From Amycolatopsis viridis (GTDB lineage Bacteria > Actinomycetota > Actinomycetes > Mycobacteriales > Pseudonocardiaceae): DNA of 64,000 nt. Each line of letters starts with the position of its first letter. The stretch's first letter is position 1. The translations under genes were made by a program, and so were the position numbers. This document shows positions 16,310-25,091 of the stretch, piece by piece. The DNA is taken from assembly GCF_011758765.1 (NCBI RefSeq), contig NZ_JAANOU010000001.1:5580001-5644000 (forward strand), read 5' to 3'. A model generated the notes under the pieces. The model was not told where the DNA came from, searched no databases, and saw nothing but the letters and a program-made list of their open reading frames with translations.

Positions 16310-17254
16310 ATGGCAGATCCCGGGTGGCGCGCGCCGATGCTGGCGACGCTGACCCAGCAGCCGTTCTCCCGAGAGAACTGGCTGTTCGAGCGCAAGCTCG
16401 ACGGGGTCCGCGCGATCTGCGCACGGGACGGGAGCGACCCGGTGCTGTGGTCGCGCAACCACAACGACATCAGTTCCGGTTACCCGGAGCTCGGGGAGGC
16501 GCTCGCGGATCGCGGCGCCTCCTCCTTCGTCGCCGACGGTGAGATCGTCGCGTTCGACGGCAACCAGACCAGCTTCGCGCGGCTGCAGCAGCGCATCCAC
16601 CTCACCGACCGGCGGCGCATCGAGGCCACCGGGGTCGCGGTGTACCTGTACCTGTTCGACCTGCTGGCCTTCGACGGCCAGGACACCACGAGCCTGCCGC
16701 TGCGGCAGCGCAAGCAGCTGTTGCGCAGGGCGTTCGACTGGGGCGGGCCGCTGCGGTACGCCAACCACCGCAACACCTCGGGCGAGGAGTACTTCGGCTA
16801 CGCCTGTGCGCACGGCTGGGAGGGCGTGATCGCCAAGCGTGCCGACGCGCCGTACCGGTCCGGGCGGACGACCGAGTGGCTGAAGTTCAAGCGCGTCAAG
16901 GAGCAGGAGTTCGTCGTCGGTGGGTTCAGCGCTCCGGGTGGCGCGCGGACCGGCTTCGGGGCGCTGCTCGTCGGGTACCACGAACGTGGCCGGTTGCGGT
17001 ACGCGGGCAAGGTCGGCGCCGGCTACACCGAGACCACGCTGCGGGAACTGATCGAGCGCCTCACCGCGCTCGAGCGCCCGCGGTCGCCGTTCGGCGAGCG
17101 GGTGCCCGAGCGCGGGCCGCGCTGGGTCGCTCCGGAACTGGTCGTGCAGGTCCGGTTCTCCGAGTGGACCGGCGACGGCAAGCTGCGGCATCCCCGGTTC
17201 CTCGGTGTGCGGGACGACAAACCGGCTGCCGAGGTCGTCCGGGAGCAGCCGTGA
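16310..17254 (+). CDS. ATP-dependent DNA ligase (LigD ligase domain, stand-alone)
   Basis: A 314-residue ATP-dependent ligase. Motif I with the adenylated lysine is FERKLDGVRA near residue 28. Later motifs include SFVADGEIVAF (III), HGWEGVIAKRADAPYRSGR (IV) and EWLKFKR (V), followed by an OB-fold domain ending VQVRFSEWTGDGKLRHPRF. It equals the ligase domain of LigD and seals double-strand breaks in non-homologous end joining. The polymerase and Ku follow in the same operon; the phosphoesterase domain of full LigD is missing. It is probably stress-induced through the SigF-type promoter. Confidence 0.93.
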   Translation: MADPGWRAPMLATLTQQPFSRENWLFERKLDGVRAICARDGSDPVLWSRNHNDISSGYPELGEALADRGASSFVADGEIVAFDGNQTSFARLQQRIHLTDRRRIEATGVAVYLYLFDLLAFDGQDTTSLPLRQRKQLLRRAFDWGGPLRYANHRNTSGEEYFGYACAHGWEGVIAKRADAPYRSGRTTEWLKFKRVKEQEFVVGGFSAPGGARTGFGALLVGYHERGRLRYAGKVGAGYTETTLRELIERLTALERPRSPFGERVPERGPRWVAPELVVQVRFSEWTGDGKLRHPRFLGVRDDKPAAEVVREQP

Positions 17255-18138
17255 ACCCCGCGGACATCGAGGTGTCCCGGCCCGGGAAGGTGTTCTACCC
17301 GGACGGGCCGGTGACCAAGGGCGACGTGGTGGCCTACTACCGGCGCGTGGCCGACGTGATGGTGCCGCACCTGCGGGGCCGTCCCCTGACGCTGCGCCGG
17401 TTCCCGGACGGCATCGGCGGCGACGGCTGGTTCCAGAAGGAGGCGCCGGACTGGTTCCCGGACTGGATCCGGGTCGAGTCCGTGCCCACGCGCGACGGCG
17501 GCTCGGTGCACCACGTGGTCTGCGACGACGCCGCGACGCTGGTGTACCTGGCGAACCAGGCGGTGCTGGAGTTCCACGTCTGGACCTCGACGGTGGACGA
17601 GCCCGGCCGTCCGGACCTGGTGGTGATCGACCTGGACCCGCCCGCGGGGGTGGGAGTCGCTGAGCTGCGCGGGGTCGCACGCCACGCCCGGGACGTGCTC
17701 GGCTCGCTCGGGCTCACGGCGTTCGTGCAGACGACCGGCGGGCGCGGGTTCCACGTGGTGGCGCCGCTGGACCGCACGAGCGACCACGAGGTGGTGCTCT
17801 CCTTCGCCCGCGAGGTGGCGGATTTCCTGGCGGCCGAGGATCCGGCGCGACTGACCACCCAGCAGCGCAAGAGCAACCGCGGCGACCGGATCTTCCTGGA
17901 CGTCAACCGCAACGGCTACGCCCAGACGTTCGTGGCGCCGTACTCGCTGCGGGCCCGGCCCGGAGCGGCGGTCGCCACGCCGGTGGACTGGGCGGAGCTG
18001 GGCCGGGCCGCGCCGGACGGGTTCGACCTGCGGCGGGTGCCGCGAAGGCTGGCGCGCAAAGCCGATCCGTGGCGGGATCTGGGTGTTCGGGCGGGTTCGG
18101 CGGCGAAGGCACTGGACCGGCTGACTCGGGAGGCGTGA
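17251..18138 (+). CDS. NHEJ polymerase/primase (LigD PolDom, stand-alone)
   Basis: A 295-residue archaeo-eukaryotic primase-type enzyme equal to the LigD polymerase domain. Seen are VSRPGKVFYPDGPVTKGDVV, the catalytic DLVVIDLDPP with two metal-binding aspartates, and TTGGRGFHVVAPL. It adds ribonucleotides or deoxynucleotides at broken ends before ligation. GTG 17251 overlaps the ligase stop by 4 nt, and the ATG of ku overlaps its own stop by one base, so the three genes are translationally coupled. Confidence 0.93.
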   Translation: MNPADIEVSRPGKVFYPDGPVTKGDVVAYYRRVADVMVPHLRGRPLTLRRFPDGIGGDGWFQKEAPDWFPDWIRVESVPTRDGGSVHHVVCDDAATLVYLANQAVLEFHVWTSTVDEPGRPDLVVIDLDPPAGVGVAELRGVARHARDVLGSLGLTAFVQTTGGRGFHVVAPLDRTSDHEVVLSFAREVADFLAAEDPARLTTQQRKSNRGDRIFLDVNRNGYAQTFVAPYSLRARPGAAVATPVDWAELGRAAPDGFDLRRVPRRLARKADPWRDLGVRAGSAAKALDRLTREA

Positions 18139-19175
18139 TGGTGCGGGCGATCTGGAGCGGTGCGATCAACTTCGGGCTGGTGACGGTGCCGGTCGAGTTG
18201 TACTCGGCCACCGAGGACCACACGGTGCACTTCCGGCAGTTCGAGCGGGGGACGTCGGACCGGATCCGGTACAAGCGCGTCAACGAGCGGACCGGCGAGG
18301 AGGTGCCCTACGAGGACATCGTGAAGGGCTACGACCTCGGCGACGGCGACTACGTGCTGGTCGAGCAGGAGGAGCTGGACCAGATCGCGCCAGGGCGATC
18401 GCGGTCGATCGACATCGAATCGTTCGTGGACCTGGGCGAGATCGATCCGCTGTACTTCCAGAAGAGCTACTGGCTCGCGCCGACCAAGGAGGAGTTCGGC
18501 CGCGCGTACGGGCTGCTGATGCAGGCGATGGCGGAGACGAACAAGGCCGGCATCGCGCGGTTCGTGATGCGCGGCAAGGAGCACATCGCGGCGGTCCGCG
18601 CGGGCAACGGTGTGCTGGTACTGGACACGCTGCTGTTCGCCGAGGACGTGCGGGACCCGGCGAAGGAGTTGACGAAGCTGCCGGAAAAGGCTTCCCCGCG
18701 CGGGCGCGAACTCGAGATGGCGATCGCGCTGGTGGACTCGATGGCCGACGACTGGCGCCCGGACGACTACCACGACCAGTACAACGAGCGGGTGCTCAAG
18801 CTGATCGACGACAAGAAGGCCGGGCGCACGGTGAGCGTCGAGGAGCCGCCGTCGGAGCCGACGAAGGTGGTCGACCTGTTCGAAGCGCTGTCCCGCAGCG
18901 TCGAGCGCCGGAAGGGTTCCGCTGGTTCGTCCCGGTCGTCCGCGGAGTCGCGCAAGAACACCGGATCGAGCAAGCGTTCGGAGCCGGGCACGGGTTCGGG
19001 TAAGCGGAGTTCCCGGAAGCCCGCCGAGCCCGACCTGTCGTCGCTGAGCAAGGCCGAGCTGGACCGGCTGGCCCGGGAGCTCGACATCAAGGGCCGGTCC
19101 AAACTCAACCGCGCCGAGCTGGAAAAAGCCGTCCGGGACGCCCGCCCGGGCCGGTCCCGCAAACGCGCCTCCTGA
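18138..19175 (+). CDS. ku: Ku, DNA-end-binding protein of NHEJ
   Basis: A 345-residue bacterial Ku. The N terminus MVRAIWSGAINFGLVTVPVE and YFQKSYWLAPTKE are diagnostic. The core ring domain covers about residues 1-255. A Ser/Lys/Arg-rich linker then leads to a SAP-like C-terminal module (SLSKAELDRLARELDIKG and onward, about residues 297-335) and a basic tail, which probably adds DNA binding. Ku homodimers bind broken ends and recruit the ligase and polymerase encoded just upstream. The start is set by the TGATG coupling with the polymerase gene. Confidence 0.95.
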   Translation: MVRAIWSGAINFGLVTVPVELYSATEDHTVHFRQFERGTSDRIRYKRVNERTGEEVPYEDIVKGYDLGDGDYVLVEQEELDQIAPGRSRSIDIESFVDLGEIDPLYFQKSYWLAPTKEEFGRAYGLLMQAMAETNKAGIARFVMRGKEHIAAVRAGNGVLVLDTLLFAEDVRDPAKELTKLPEKASPRGRELEMAIALVDSMADDWRPDDYHDQYNERVLKLIDDKKAGRTVSVEEPPSEPTKVVDLFEALSRSVERRKGSAGSSRSSAESRKNTGSSKRSEPGTGSGKRSSRKPAEPDLSSLSKAELDRLARELDIKGRSKLNRAELEKAVRDARPGRSRKRAS

Positions 19176-19257
19176 CAGCGTCGGCGGGCCGTTCCAGCAA
19201 CCACTGCCGGCCCGGCGGCAACGCCCACCCCGCCGCGGGGGCAATACGATCACCACC

Positions 19258-20739
19258 GTGCCGAAGTTCGCCCAGCTCGCGAAGTTCCGCGTGGCGCTGC
19301 GCACCGGGCTGGGGTTCGTGACACTCGGCGTCGGGTCGAGTGTCTGCGGCGCGGCGGCCGTCGGGCTGTTGCTGTTCCTCCAGGGCATCCCCGCGGACAC
19401 GGGTGACCGCAACTGGGTCCTGCTCAGCTGTGCGGGCGCGTACGTGCTGCTCTCGGTGCTCGTCGGCTCGGCGTGGTCGGCGATCCTGCACCGCCGTACC
19501 GCGGTGTGGTTCGTCCAGAGCCGCCGCCCCACGCCGCCGGAAGCACGCCGCGCGCTGCGGCTGCCCCGTGACCTCGCGCTGGTCAGCGGCAGCCTGTGGC
19601 TCGGCGGCACGATCATCCTGGGCTCGCTCACCAGCCTCCTCGGGTCCGTCCTGGACACCGTGGGGGTGACGCTCGCCGTCGGGCTCGGCGGACTGCTCAC
19701 CGTCGGACTGATGTACCTGGCCGCGGAATGGGTCGCGCGCCCGATCCTGATCCTCGCGCTCGAGGTGAGCCCGCCGCGGAACGCGGTGTCGGTGAGCGTC
19801 CTGTCCCGGCTCGTGATCACCTGGGCGGTGGCGAGCGGTGTCCCGCTGCTCGGTGTGCTGATCGTCGCCGCGCCTCCGAACATCGGCAAGGCCGACCAGA
19901 CCGCGAGCCTGATCATGCTCTCGATCGTCGGCCTGCTCTCCGGCGCGATCGGCACGGCGCTCCTGGCCCGGGCGGTCGCCGCTCCGCTGCACCGGTTGCG
20001 GATGGCCGTCGGGCTCATCACACGCGGGCGCAAGGACGTCACCGTCCGGGTCGACGACGCGAGCGAGATCGGCTCGCTCCAGGTGTCGGTGAACACCATG
20101 GTCGCGGGGCTGCGGGAACAGGACCGGTTGCGGGACCTGTTCGGGCGGCACGTCGGCATGGACGTCGCCCGGCACGCGCTCGAACACGGCGTGTCCCTGA
20201 GCGGCGACGTGCGGGAGGTCGCGGCGTTGTTCGTCGACGTCGTCGATTCCACCGCCCTGGCCTACCGGCTGCCGCCCGAGGAGATCGTCCGCAAGCTCAA
20301 CCGGTTGTTCGACAGCGTGGTGTCGGCGGTCGACGCGCGGGGCGGGCTGGTGAACAAGTTCCAGGGCGACGCCGCGTTGTGCGTGTTCGGCGCGCCGACC
20401 CGGTTGGCGGACCCGGCCACCGCCGCGCTGTCCGCGGCGCGCGCCATCCGGGACGCCGTGTGCGAGGAGGGCGAGCTGGACCTCGGCATCGGCGTCGCCT
20501 GGGGTCCGGTGTTCGCCGGGCAGCTCGGCAGCCGCAGCCGCCTGGAGTACACGGTCATCGGCGACGCGGTGAACGAAGCCGCGCGGCTGACCGAGCACGC
20601 GAAACACGTGTCCGGCCGCATCCTCGCCAGCGACACGATCCGGTCGCAGGCGTCACCGGGCGAGCAGGCGCAGTGGTCCCGGCACGAGGCGATCCAGCTC
20701 CGCGGCCGGGACACGCCCACGGAGACCTGGACGAACTAG
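19258..20739 (+). CDS. Membrane adenylate/guanylate cyclase with HAMP
   Basis: A 493-residue class III cyclase. About six N-terminal transmembrane helices (to about residue 240) are followed by a HAMP segment (RARAVAAPLHRL-like, about 235-300) and a cyclase domain from about residue 320. The metal-binding aspartates sit in AALFVDVVDSTALAY and NKFQGDAALCVFGAP, and YTVIGDAVNEAARL is typical. It makes cAMP (or cGMP) in the cytosol in response to a membrane signal. It starts with GTG 19258 and its end overlaps the convergent fabH-like gene by 4 nt. Confidence 0.92.
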   Translation: MPKFAQLAKFRVALRTGLGFVTLGVGSSVCGAAAVGLLLFLQGIPADTGDRNWVLLSCAGAYVLLSVLVGSAWSAILHRRTAVWFVQSRRPTPPEARRALRLPRDLALVSGSLWLGGTIILGSLTSLLGSVLDTVGVTLAVGLGGLLTVGLMYLAAEWVARPILILALEVSPPRNAVSVSVLSRLVITWAVASGVPLLGVLIVAAPPNIGKADQTASLIMLSIVGLLSGAIGTALLARAVAAPLHRLRMAVGLITRGRKDVTVRVDDASEIGSLQVSVNTMVAGLREQDRLRDLFGRHVGMDVARHALEHGVSLSGDVREVAALFVDVVDSTALAYRLPPEEIVRKLNRLFDSVVSAVDARGGLVNKFQGDAALCVFGAPTRLADPATAALSAARAIRDAVCEEGELDLGIGVAWGPVFAGQLGSRSRLEYTVIGDAVNEAARLTEHAKHVSGRILASDTIRSQASPGEQAQWSRHEAIQLRGRDTPTETWTN

Positions 20740-21743
20740 GCGTCCCCGCCCGGCTTGACGTCGGGCCAGGTCAGGAGCGTGGAGCCCCAGGTGAGCCCGG
20801 CGCCGAACGCCGTCAGCAGGACGCGGTGCCCGGGCTCGAGGTGGCCGTCGTGGCACGCGTCGGCCAGCGCGAGCGGAATCGACGCCGCGCTCGTGTTGCC
20901 GACCCGCTCGATGTTGGCCACCACCCGGTCGCCGGCCATCCCGAGCTGCTTCGCGGTGGCCTGCAGGATGCGGATGTTGGCCTGGTGCCCGACGAACCGG
21001 TCCACGTCCGCGACAGCGAGCCCGGACCGGTCCAGTACGGCACGCGCGGACTCGGCCATGCGGGCGCAGGCGTGCCGGAACACCGCGGTGCCCTGCATCG
21101 TCAGGTAGTGGTCGTCGGGATCGTCGGACCGGCGCTGTTTGGCGCCCCCGGCGGGAACGATCAGCAGGTCGGCGTGCTCCCCTTCGCTGTGCAGGTCGAA
21201 CGGCCCCAGTGCGCCCGGCTCGCCGGCGGTCCCGGCACGCAGGACCACGGCGCCGGCACCGTCGCCGAAGATCGGGACCGTGGTGCGGTCGTCCGGACGG
21301 CAATAGCGGCTGAAAGCGTCCGCGCCGACGACGAGCACCCGGCCGGCCATCCCGCCGGAGATCAGGCCAGCCGCAGTGGCCAGGGCGTAGATGAAGCCGC
21401 TGCAGACCGCGTTGACGTCGAACGCGGCGACGCCGCTGAGCCCCAGCGCCGAGGCGACCTGCGGAGCGCTGGCCGGGCAGAGCTGGTCGGGTGTGGCGGT
21501 CGCGAGCACGACCGCGTCGACCAGCTCGGAATCGGCGCTGCGCAAGGCGTTGCGGCCGGCGGCGACAGCCATGTCCACAGTGGACGTGTCAGGGTCGGCG
21601 ATGCGGCGTTCCCGGATGCCGGTCCGGGTGCGGATCCACTCGTCGGAGGTGTCGAGATGCCGGGCGAGGTCGTCGTTGTCCACCACCCGCGGCGGCAGCC
21701 AGGCTCCCAGGCCGGCAAGGACCGCGTGGTGTCCTTCATGCAT
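20736..21743 (-). CDS. fabH: 3-oxoacyl-ACP synthase III (FabH-like)
   Basis: A 335-residue KAS III. The catalytic triad is visible: Cys in AFDVNAVCSGFIYALA, His in VGHQANIRIL and Asn in ERVGNTSAASIPLAL. SDEWIRTRTGIRERRI is the family N-terminal signature. The enzyme condenses an acyl-CoA starter with malonyl-ACP. It is alone, away from other fatty-acid genes, so it may serve a special lipid or be a spare FabH. ATG 21743 has no clear ribosome site and a small GGGG/CCCC hairpin lies just upstream, so translation may be leaderless. Confidence 0.92.
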   Translation of the reverse strand: MHEGHHAVLAGLGAWLPPRVVDNDDLARHLDTSDEWIRTRTGIRERRIADPDTSTVDMAVAAGRNALRSADSELVDAVVLATATPDQLCPASAPQVASALGLSGVAAFDVNAVCSGFIYALATAAGLISGGMAGRVLVVGADAFSRYCRPDDRTTVPIFGDGAGAVVLRAGTAGEPGALGPFDLHSEGEHADLLIVPAGGAKQRRSDDPDDHYLTMQGTAVFRHACARMAESARAVLDRSGLAVADVDRFVGHQANIRILQATAKQLGMAGDRVVANIERVGNTSAASIPLALADACHDGHLEPGHRVLLTAFGAGLTWGSTLLTWPDVKPGGDA

Positions 21744-21862
21744 GGAACACTTGTAGGGGCTACCCCTGGGTAGACCGGTCAGTTGTGTTCCAGGTCACAT
21801 AATTGGGGCACGGAAGGACTACGCGGACCAGAACTGTCACCGGTACGTTCTAGGGTTCGCCC

Positions 21863-22972
21863 ATGCCGGAGACACTGAGCCCGCGGGCCTTGAACCGGGC
21901 TCTTCTCGCTCGTCAACTGCTGCTGCGCCGGTCGAAGGTCACGCCACTCGAGGCCGTCCGCCACCTGTGCGGGTTGCAGGCGCAGGCCCCGTGGCCACCG
22001 TATTACGGGTTGTGGTCGCGGTTGCACGGTTTCCGGCCGGAGCAGCTCGGCCGGCTCCTGCTGGACCGGCAGGTGGTCCGGATCGCCGTGATGCGGGGGA
22101 CGGTGCACCTGGTGACGGCGGAGGACTGCCTGTGGTTGCGGCCGTGTGTGCAGCGGCTGTTCGACCGGGATGTGGCCACGAACGCCAGCTATGCGAAGGC
22201 GCTGGCCCCGCTCGACCTCCAGGCGGTCGCGCAGCGGGCGCGTGCTGTGCTGGCCGGGGAGCCGCTGACCCCGTCGGCGCTGGGCAAGGCGCTCGCGGTG
22301 CACTGGCCGGACACGCCACCGGCGGCGCTCGCGCACGCGGCCCGCGGCCTGCTGCCGCTGGTCCAGGTCCCGCCGCGGGCGGTGTGGGGGCGCAGCGGGC
22401 GGACGGCGCTGACCACGGCGGAGGACTGGCTGGGCCGGGCGCTGGACCGGACCGCGTCGCTGGACGATCTGGTGGTGCGTTACCTGGCGGCGTTCGGGCC
22501 GGCGAGTGTCGCGGATGTGCAGGCGTGGAGTGGGCTGACCCGGTTGGGCGAGGTGGTGGAGCGGTTGCGTCCCCGGCTGCGTGTCTTCCGGACCGAGCAG
22601 GGCCGGGAGGTGTTCGACCTGCCGGAGGCACCGCGCCCGGATCCGGCGACCCCGGCGCCGCCGCGGTTCATCGCGGAGTTCGACAACCTGCTGCTCGGGC
22701 ACGCCGACCGGAGCCGGGTGCTGTCGGAGGATGCGCGCAAGCGGGTCTTCCACGCCCCGAACGGGGTGCTTCCCGGGACGGTCCTGGTCGACGGGATGGT
22801 GGGCGGCGTGTGGCGCATCCACCGTTCTCCCGGCGCGGCGAGGCTGGAGATCGAGCCGTTCCGGCGGATCTCCACAAAGGACCGGGAGGCGCTGGAGAGC
22901 GCGGGGGCGCGACTGGTGCGTTTCGCTGCCGGCGAAGACGCCCGGGACATCCGCTTCGTGCCGGTCGCGTGA
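21863..22972 (+). CDS. HTH_42 winged-helix protein, AlkZ/YcaQ-like DNA glycosylase
   Basis: A 369-residue member of the PF06224 family, built of tandem winged helices. Near the N terminus it has the stretch LCGLQAQAPWPPYYGLW, which contains a Q-A-Q like the catalytic QxQ of AlkZ interstrand-crosslink and alkyl-base glycosylases. Later parts such as RFIAEFDNLLLGHADRSRVL are shared by the family. A DNA-repair role is likely; self-resistance homologs occur in antibiotic clusters, but no such cluster surrounds it. The Lrp gene starts 37 nt downstream. Confidence 0.8.
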   Translation: MPETLSPRALNRALLARQLLLRRSKVTPLEAVRHLCGLQAQAPWPPYYGLWSRLHGFRPEQLGRLLLDRQVVRIAVMRGTVHLVTAEDCLWLRPCVQRLFDRDVATNASYAKALAPLDLQAVAQRARAVLAGEPLTPSALGKALAVHWPDTPPAALAHAARGLLPLVQVPPRAVWGRSGRTALTTAEDWLGRALDRTASLDDLVVRYLAAFGPASVADVQAWSGLTRLGEVVERLRPRLRVFRTEQGREVFDLPEAPRPDPATPAPPRFIAEFDNLLLGHADRSRVLSEDARKRVFHAPNGVLPGTVLVDGMVGGVWRIHRSPGAARLEIEPFRRISTKDREALESAGARLVRFAAGEDARDIRFVPVA

Positions 22973-23009
22973 GCCGCGTCGCACGGCAACGGTTGGTTAC
23001 GATGCGGTG

Positions 23010-23486
23010 GTGCCCGCCCCTGACCTGGACAAACTCGACTACCAGATTCTGAGCCGCTTGCAGGACGACTCGCGCACGATCGCGGAGGCGATCGGCGCCG
23101 AGGTGGGCCTCTCGGCTGCCGCGGTTCAGCGCCGGATCAAGCGGCTGCGGCAGGCCGGGGTGATCTCCCGCGAGGTGGCGGTGATCGAGCCGTCGGCGGT
23201 CGGGGTGGCTATGACCTTCATCGTGATGGTGGAGATGGAGCGCGAGCAGCGGGAGGTGCTGGACGCGTTCCGGAAGCAGGCGATCGCTGACTCCGCTGTG
23301 CAACAGTGCTACTACGTTACGGGGTCGGCGGACTTCATCCTGGTCGTGCAGTGCCGGGACATGGGTGAGTTCGAGGCGTTCACGCGCCGCATGTTCTTCG
23401 ACAACGGTGAGGTGCGGCACTTCACCACCAGCGTCGCCATGGAACGCGTCAAGGTGGGCCTCAGTGTTCCCCTGAACGGCGGCTGA
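23010..23486 (+). CDS. Lrp/AsnC-family regulator
   Basis: A 158-residue Lrp/AsnC regulator: LDKLDYQILSRLQDDSRTIA then LSAAAVQRRIKRLRQAGVI (helix-turn-helix), followed by a RAM ligand-binding domain with CYYVTGSADFILVVQCRDM. It binds small ligands such as amino acids and controls nearby metabolism. GTG 23010 gives the usual start; the frame is open upstream inside the preceding gene. No clear target is adjacent. Confidence 0.9.
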   Translation: MPAPDLDKLDYQILSRLQDDSRTIAEAIGAEVGLSAAAVQRRIKRLRQAGVISREVAVIEPSAVGVAMTFIVMVEMEREQREVLDAFRKQAIADSAVQQCYYVTGSADFILVVQCRDMGEFEAFTRRMFFDNGEVRHFTTSVAMERVKVGLSVPLNGG

Positions 23487-23639
23487 TCGGGTGGTGCGCA
23501 CGTGTTACAGGTTCCGGGGGTATTGCAGCCGATCGCGTGAAAGTCGCCGGGCAGGCATCATTTTCCGTCGCCGCTCACATCTCATCGCTGTCCGACCCGT
23601 TCGCGCCGGAGCGCGAACCCCGACCGCGAGAGGTGGCAC

Positions 23640-24044
23640 GTGAACACCGATACCGTCACCCAGAGCCAGTTCGTGTCGCTCAACGGCTCCAGTGCTCCAG
23701 TCCTGTCTCGACTGTCGTACGTGGCGAGCGAGCCGTTTGCCGTCAACATCGCGTTCCGCACGGAGCACGGCCACTGGGTGGAGTGGACGTTCGCGCGGGA
23801 GTTGCTCGTCACGGGGCTGCGTGAGCGCTCCGGTATCGGAGATGTGCGCGTGCGTCCGGACCTCTCGGCGGACGAGGGCATCCTGATCCTCGAGATCGAG
23901 TCCCCCGACGGCTACGCCTTGGTGGAAGTCGAGCGCGAGGACGTGGAGCGCTTCCTGGACGCCGCCACCGAGCTCGTCCCGGTGGGCGCGGAGAGCGACT
24001 ACTTCGACGTCGACGCCTTCATCGACGAGATCACCAACGTCTGA
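23640..24044 (+). CDS. SsgA/SsgB-family sporulation and cell-division regulator
   Basis: A 134-residue SsgA-like protein. The family core is seen in YVASEPFAVNIAFRTEHGHW, VEWTFARELLVTGL and GIGDVRVRPDL, with a C terminus rich in acidic residues. In streptomycetes SsgB recruits FtsZ to future septa, and a single SsgB-like copy is kept in many non-sporulating actinomycetes. GTG 23640 follows GAGAGG. It is monocistronic, followed by a long gene-free repeat region. Confidence 0.9.
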   Translation: MNTDTVTQSQFVSLNGSSAPVLSRLSYVASEPFAVNIAFRTEHGHWVEWTFARELLVTGLRERSGIGDVRVRPDLSADEGILILEIESPDGYALVEVEREDVERFLDAATELVPVGAESDYFDVDAFIDEITNV

Positions 24045-24104
24045 CCCGGCCGCCGCTCCACCGGCGCGCCGGCCGGGACGTCACGCTCGCTCGCTGGTTC
24101 AGCA

Positions 24105-24540
24105 CGTCGCCCTTGAGCCTCGGTCCGGCACGCCACCCCCGAGCGCTGGTCCCGGTACATCTGCACCCGAGCACCGGTCCGGCACACCACTCCCACACAC
24201 CAGTCCGCACGTCGCCCTCAGGCGTCGGTACGGCAAGCCACACCGAGCGCCGGCTCGGCAGGCCTGCTCAGGCACCAGTCCGGCACGTCGCCTCGGGCCC
24301 CGGTCCGGCGCGCCACCCCGGAGCGCTGGTCCGGCAGCCCATGCTCAAGCACTACTCCGGACGTCGCCTCGGGCCTCAGCCTGCCGCGCCACACCCGAGC
24401 GCTGGTCCGGCAGACCACGTTCAAGCACTACTCCGGCACCTCGCGTCGGGTCTCGGCCCGGCGCGCCACCCCGGAGCGCTGGTCCGGCAGGTCACGTGCG
24501 CGCGACGTCGTAACTGCTCGAGCGCTGGTCCGGCATCGCA
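24105..24540. repeat. Degenerate tandem array, about 76-bp unit
   Basis: Copies begin near 24105, 24210, 24286, 24362 and 24439, with a partial sixth. The unit spacing is 76-77 bp; the first copy has about 29 extra bases. Each holds CGTCGCCTCGGG-like and GAGCGCTGGTCCGGCA-like blocks, and several add TCAAGCACTACTCCGG. No frame is conserved between copies, there are no unique spacers and no gene is inside. The function is unknown. Confidence 0.8.
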
Positions 24541-25091
24541 CGATGCGCGGCACCGGATGGCACGCGAACCATCGCCGGATGGAACCAAAGACCGACGCAT
24601 CGGGCGCTCACCCTGACCGCCCAGGACCCCGTCCGATCGCGGCCTCGCATCCACTACCGGGTGCCCGTTCGGTACCGGCCAGAGCGCCGCACGCGAATCA
24701 CGAGTTCCCCGGGCACATCCGGCCCGATCGGCGCCCGGCAGCTACCACCAGGTGTCCGCCCGGTACCGGCCAAAGCCCCGGCGGGACGCACCCGAGCACC
24801 AGCGGCGCTCGGCCGTACTGTGCCGTCACGAATCCGGGGCGCGCCGGGCGCATGTGGCGCGATCAGTACGCCGCTGATCCACCATGAGCCAAGCGCCAGC
24901 CGCGGTCCACCAGGCTCGGCCCGAGCCGGGCCTGGAGCCTGCCTGAAGCCACGCGCGACGTTGCCGGCCAGCGGCTCGTGGGATACAGCCTGGAGACGCG
25001 GGAACGTCAGGCCCACCCCGTCGTTGGTCATGGTGCGCTTGATTGCGTTCAGCTACCTCGCCGGTGCGTTTGGTAACACCTGGGCGGTACC
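24541..25091. other. Gene-free stretch beside the tandem array
   Basis: No convincing gene was found. Open frames here have no family likeness and low-complexity Arg/Pro-rich products. Short echoes such as CGGTACCGGCCA recur, so it may be decayed repeat sequence. Confidence 0.5.

Noticed and set aside
24105..24540. Possible CRISPR array
   Set aside because: Repeats are contiguous and degenerate, without constant short repeats and unique spacers, and no cas genes are present.
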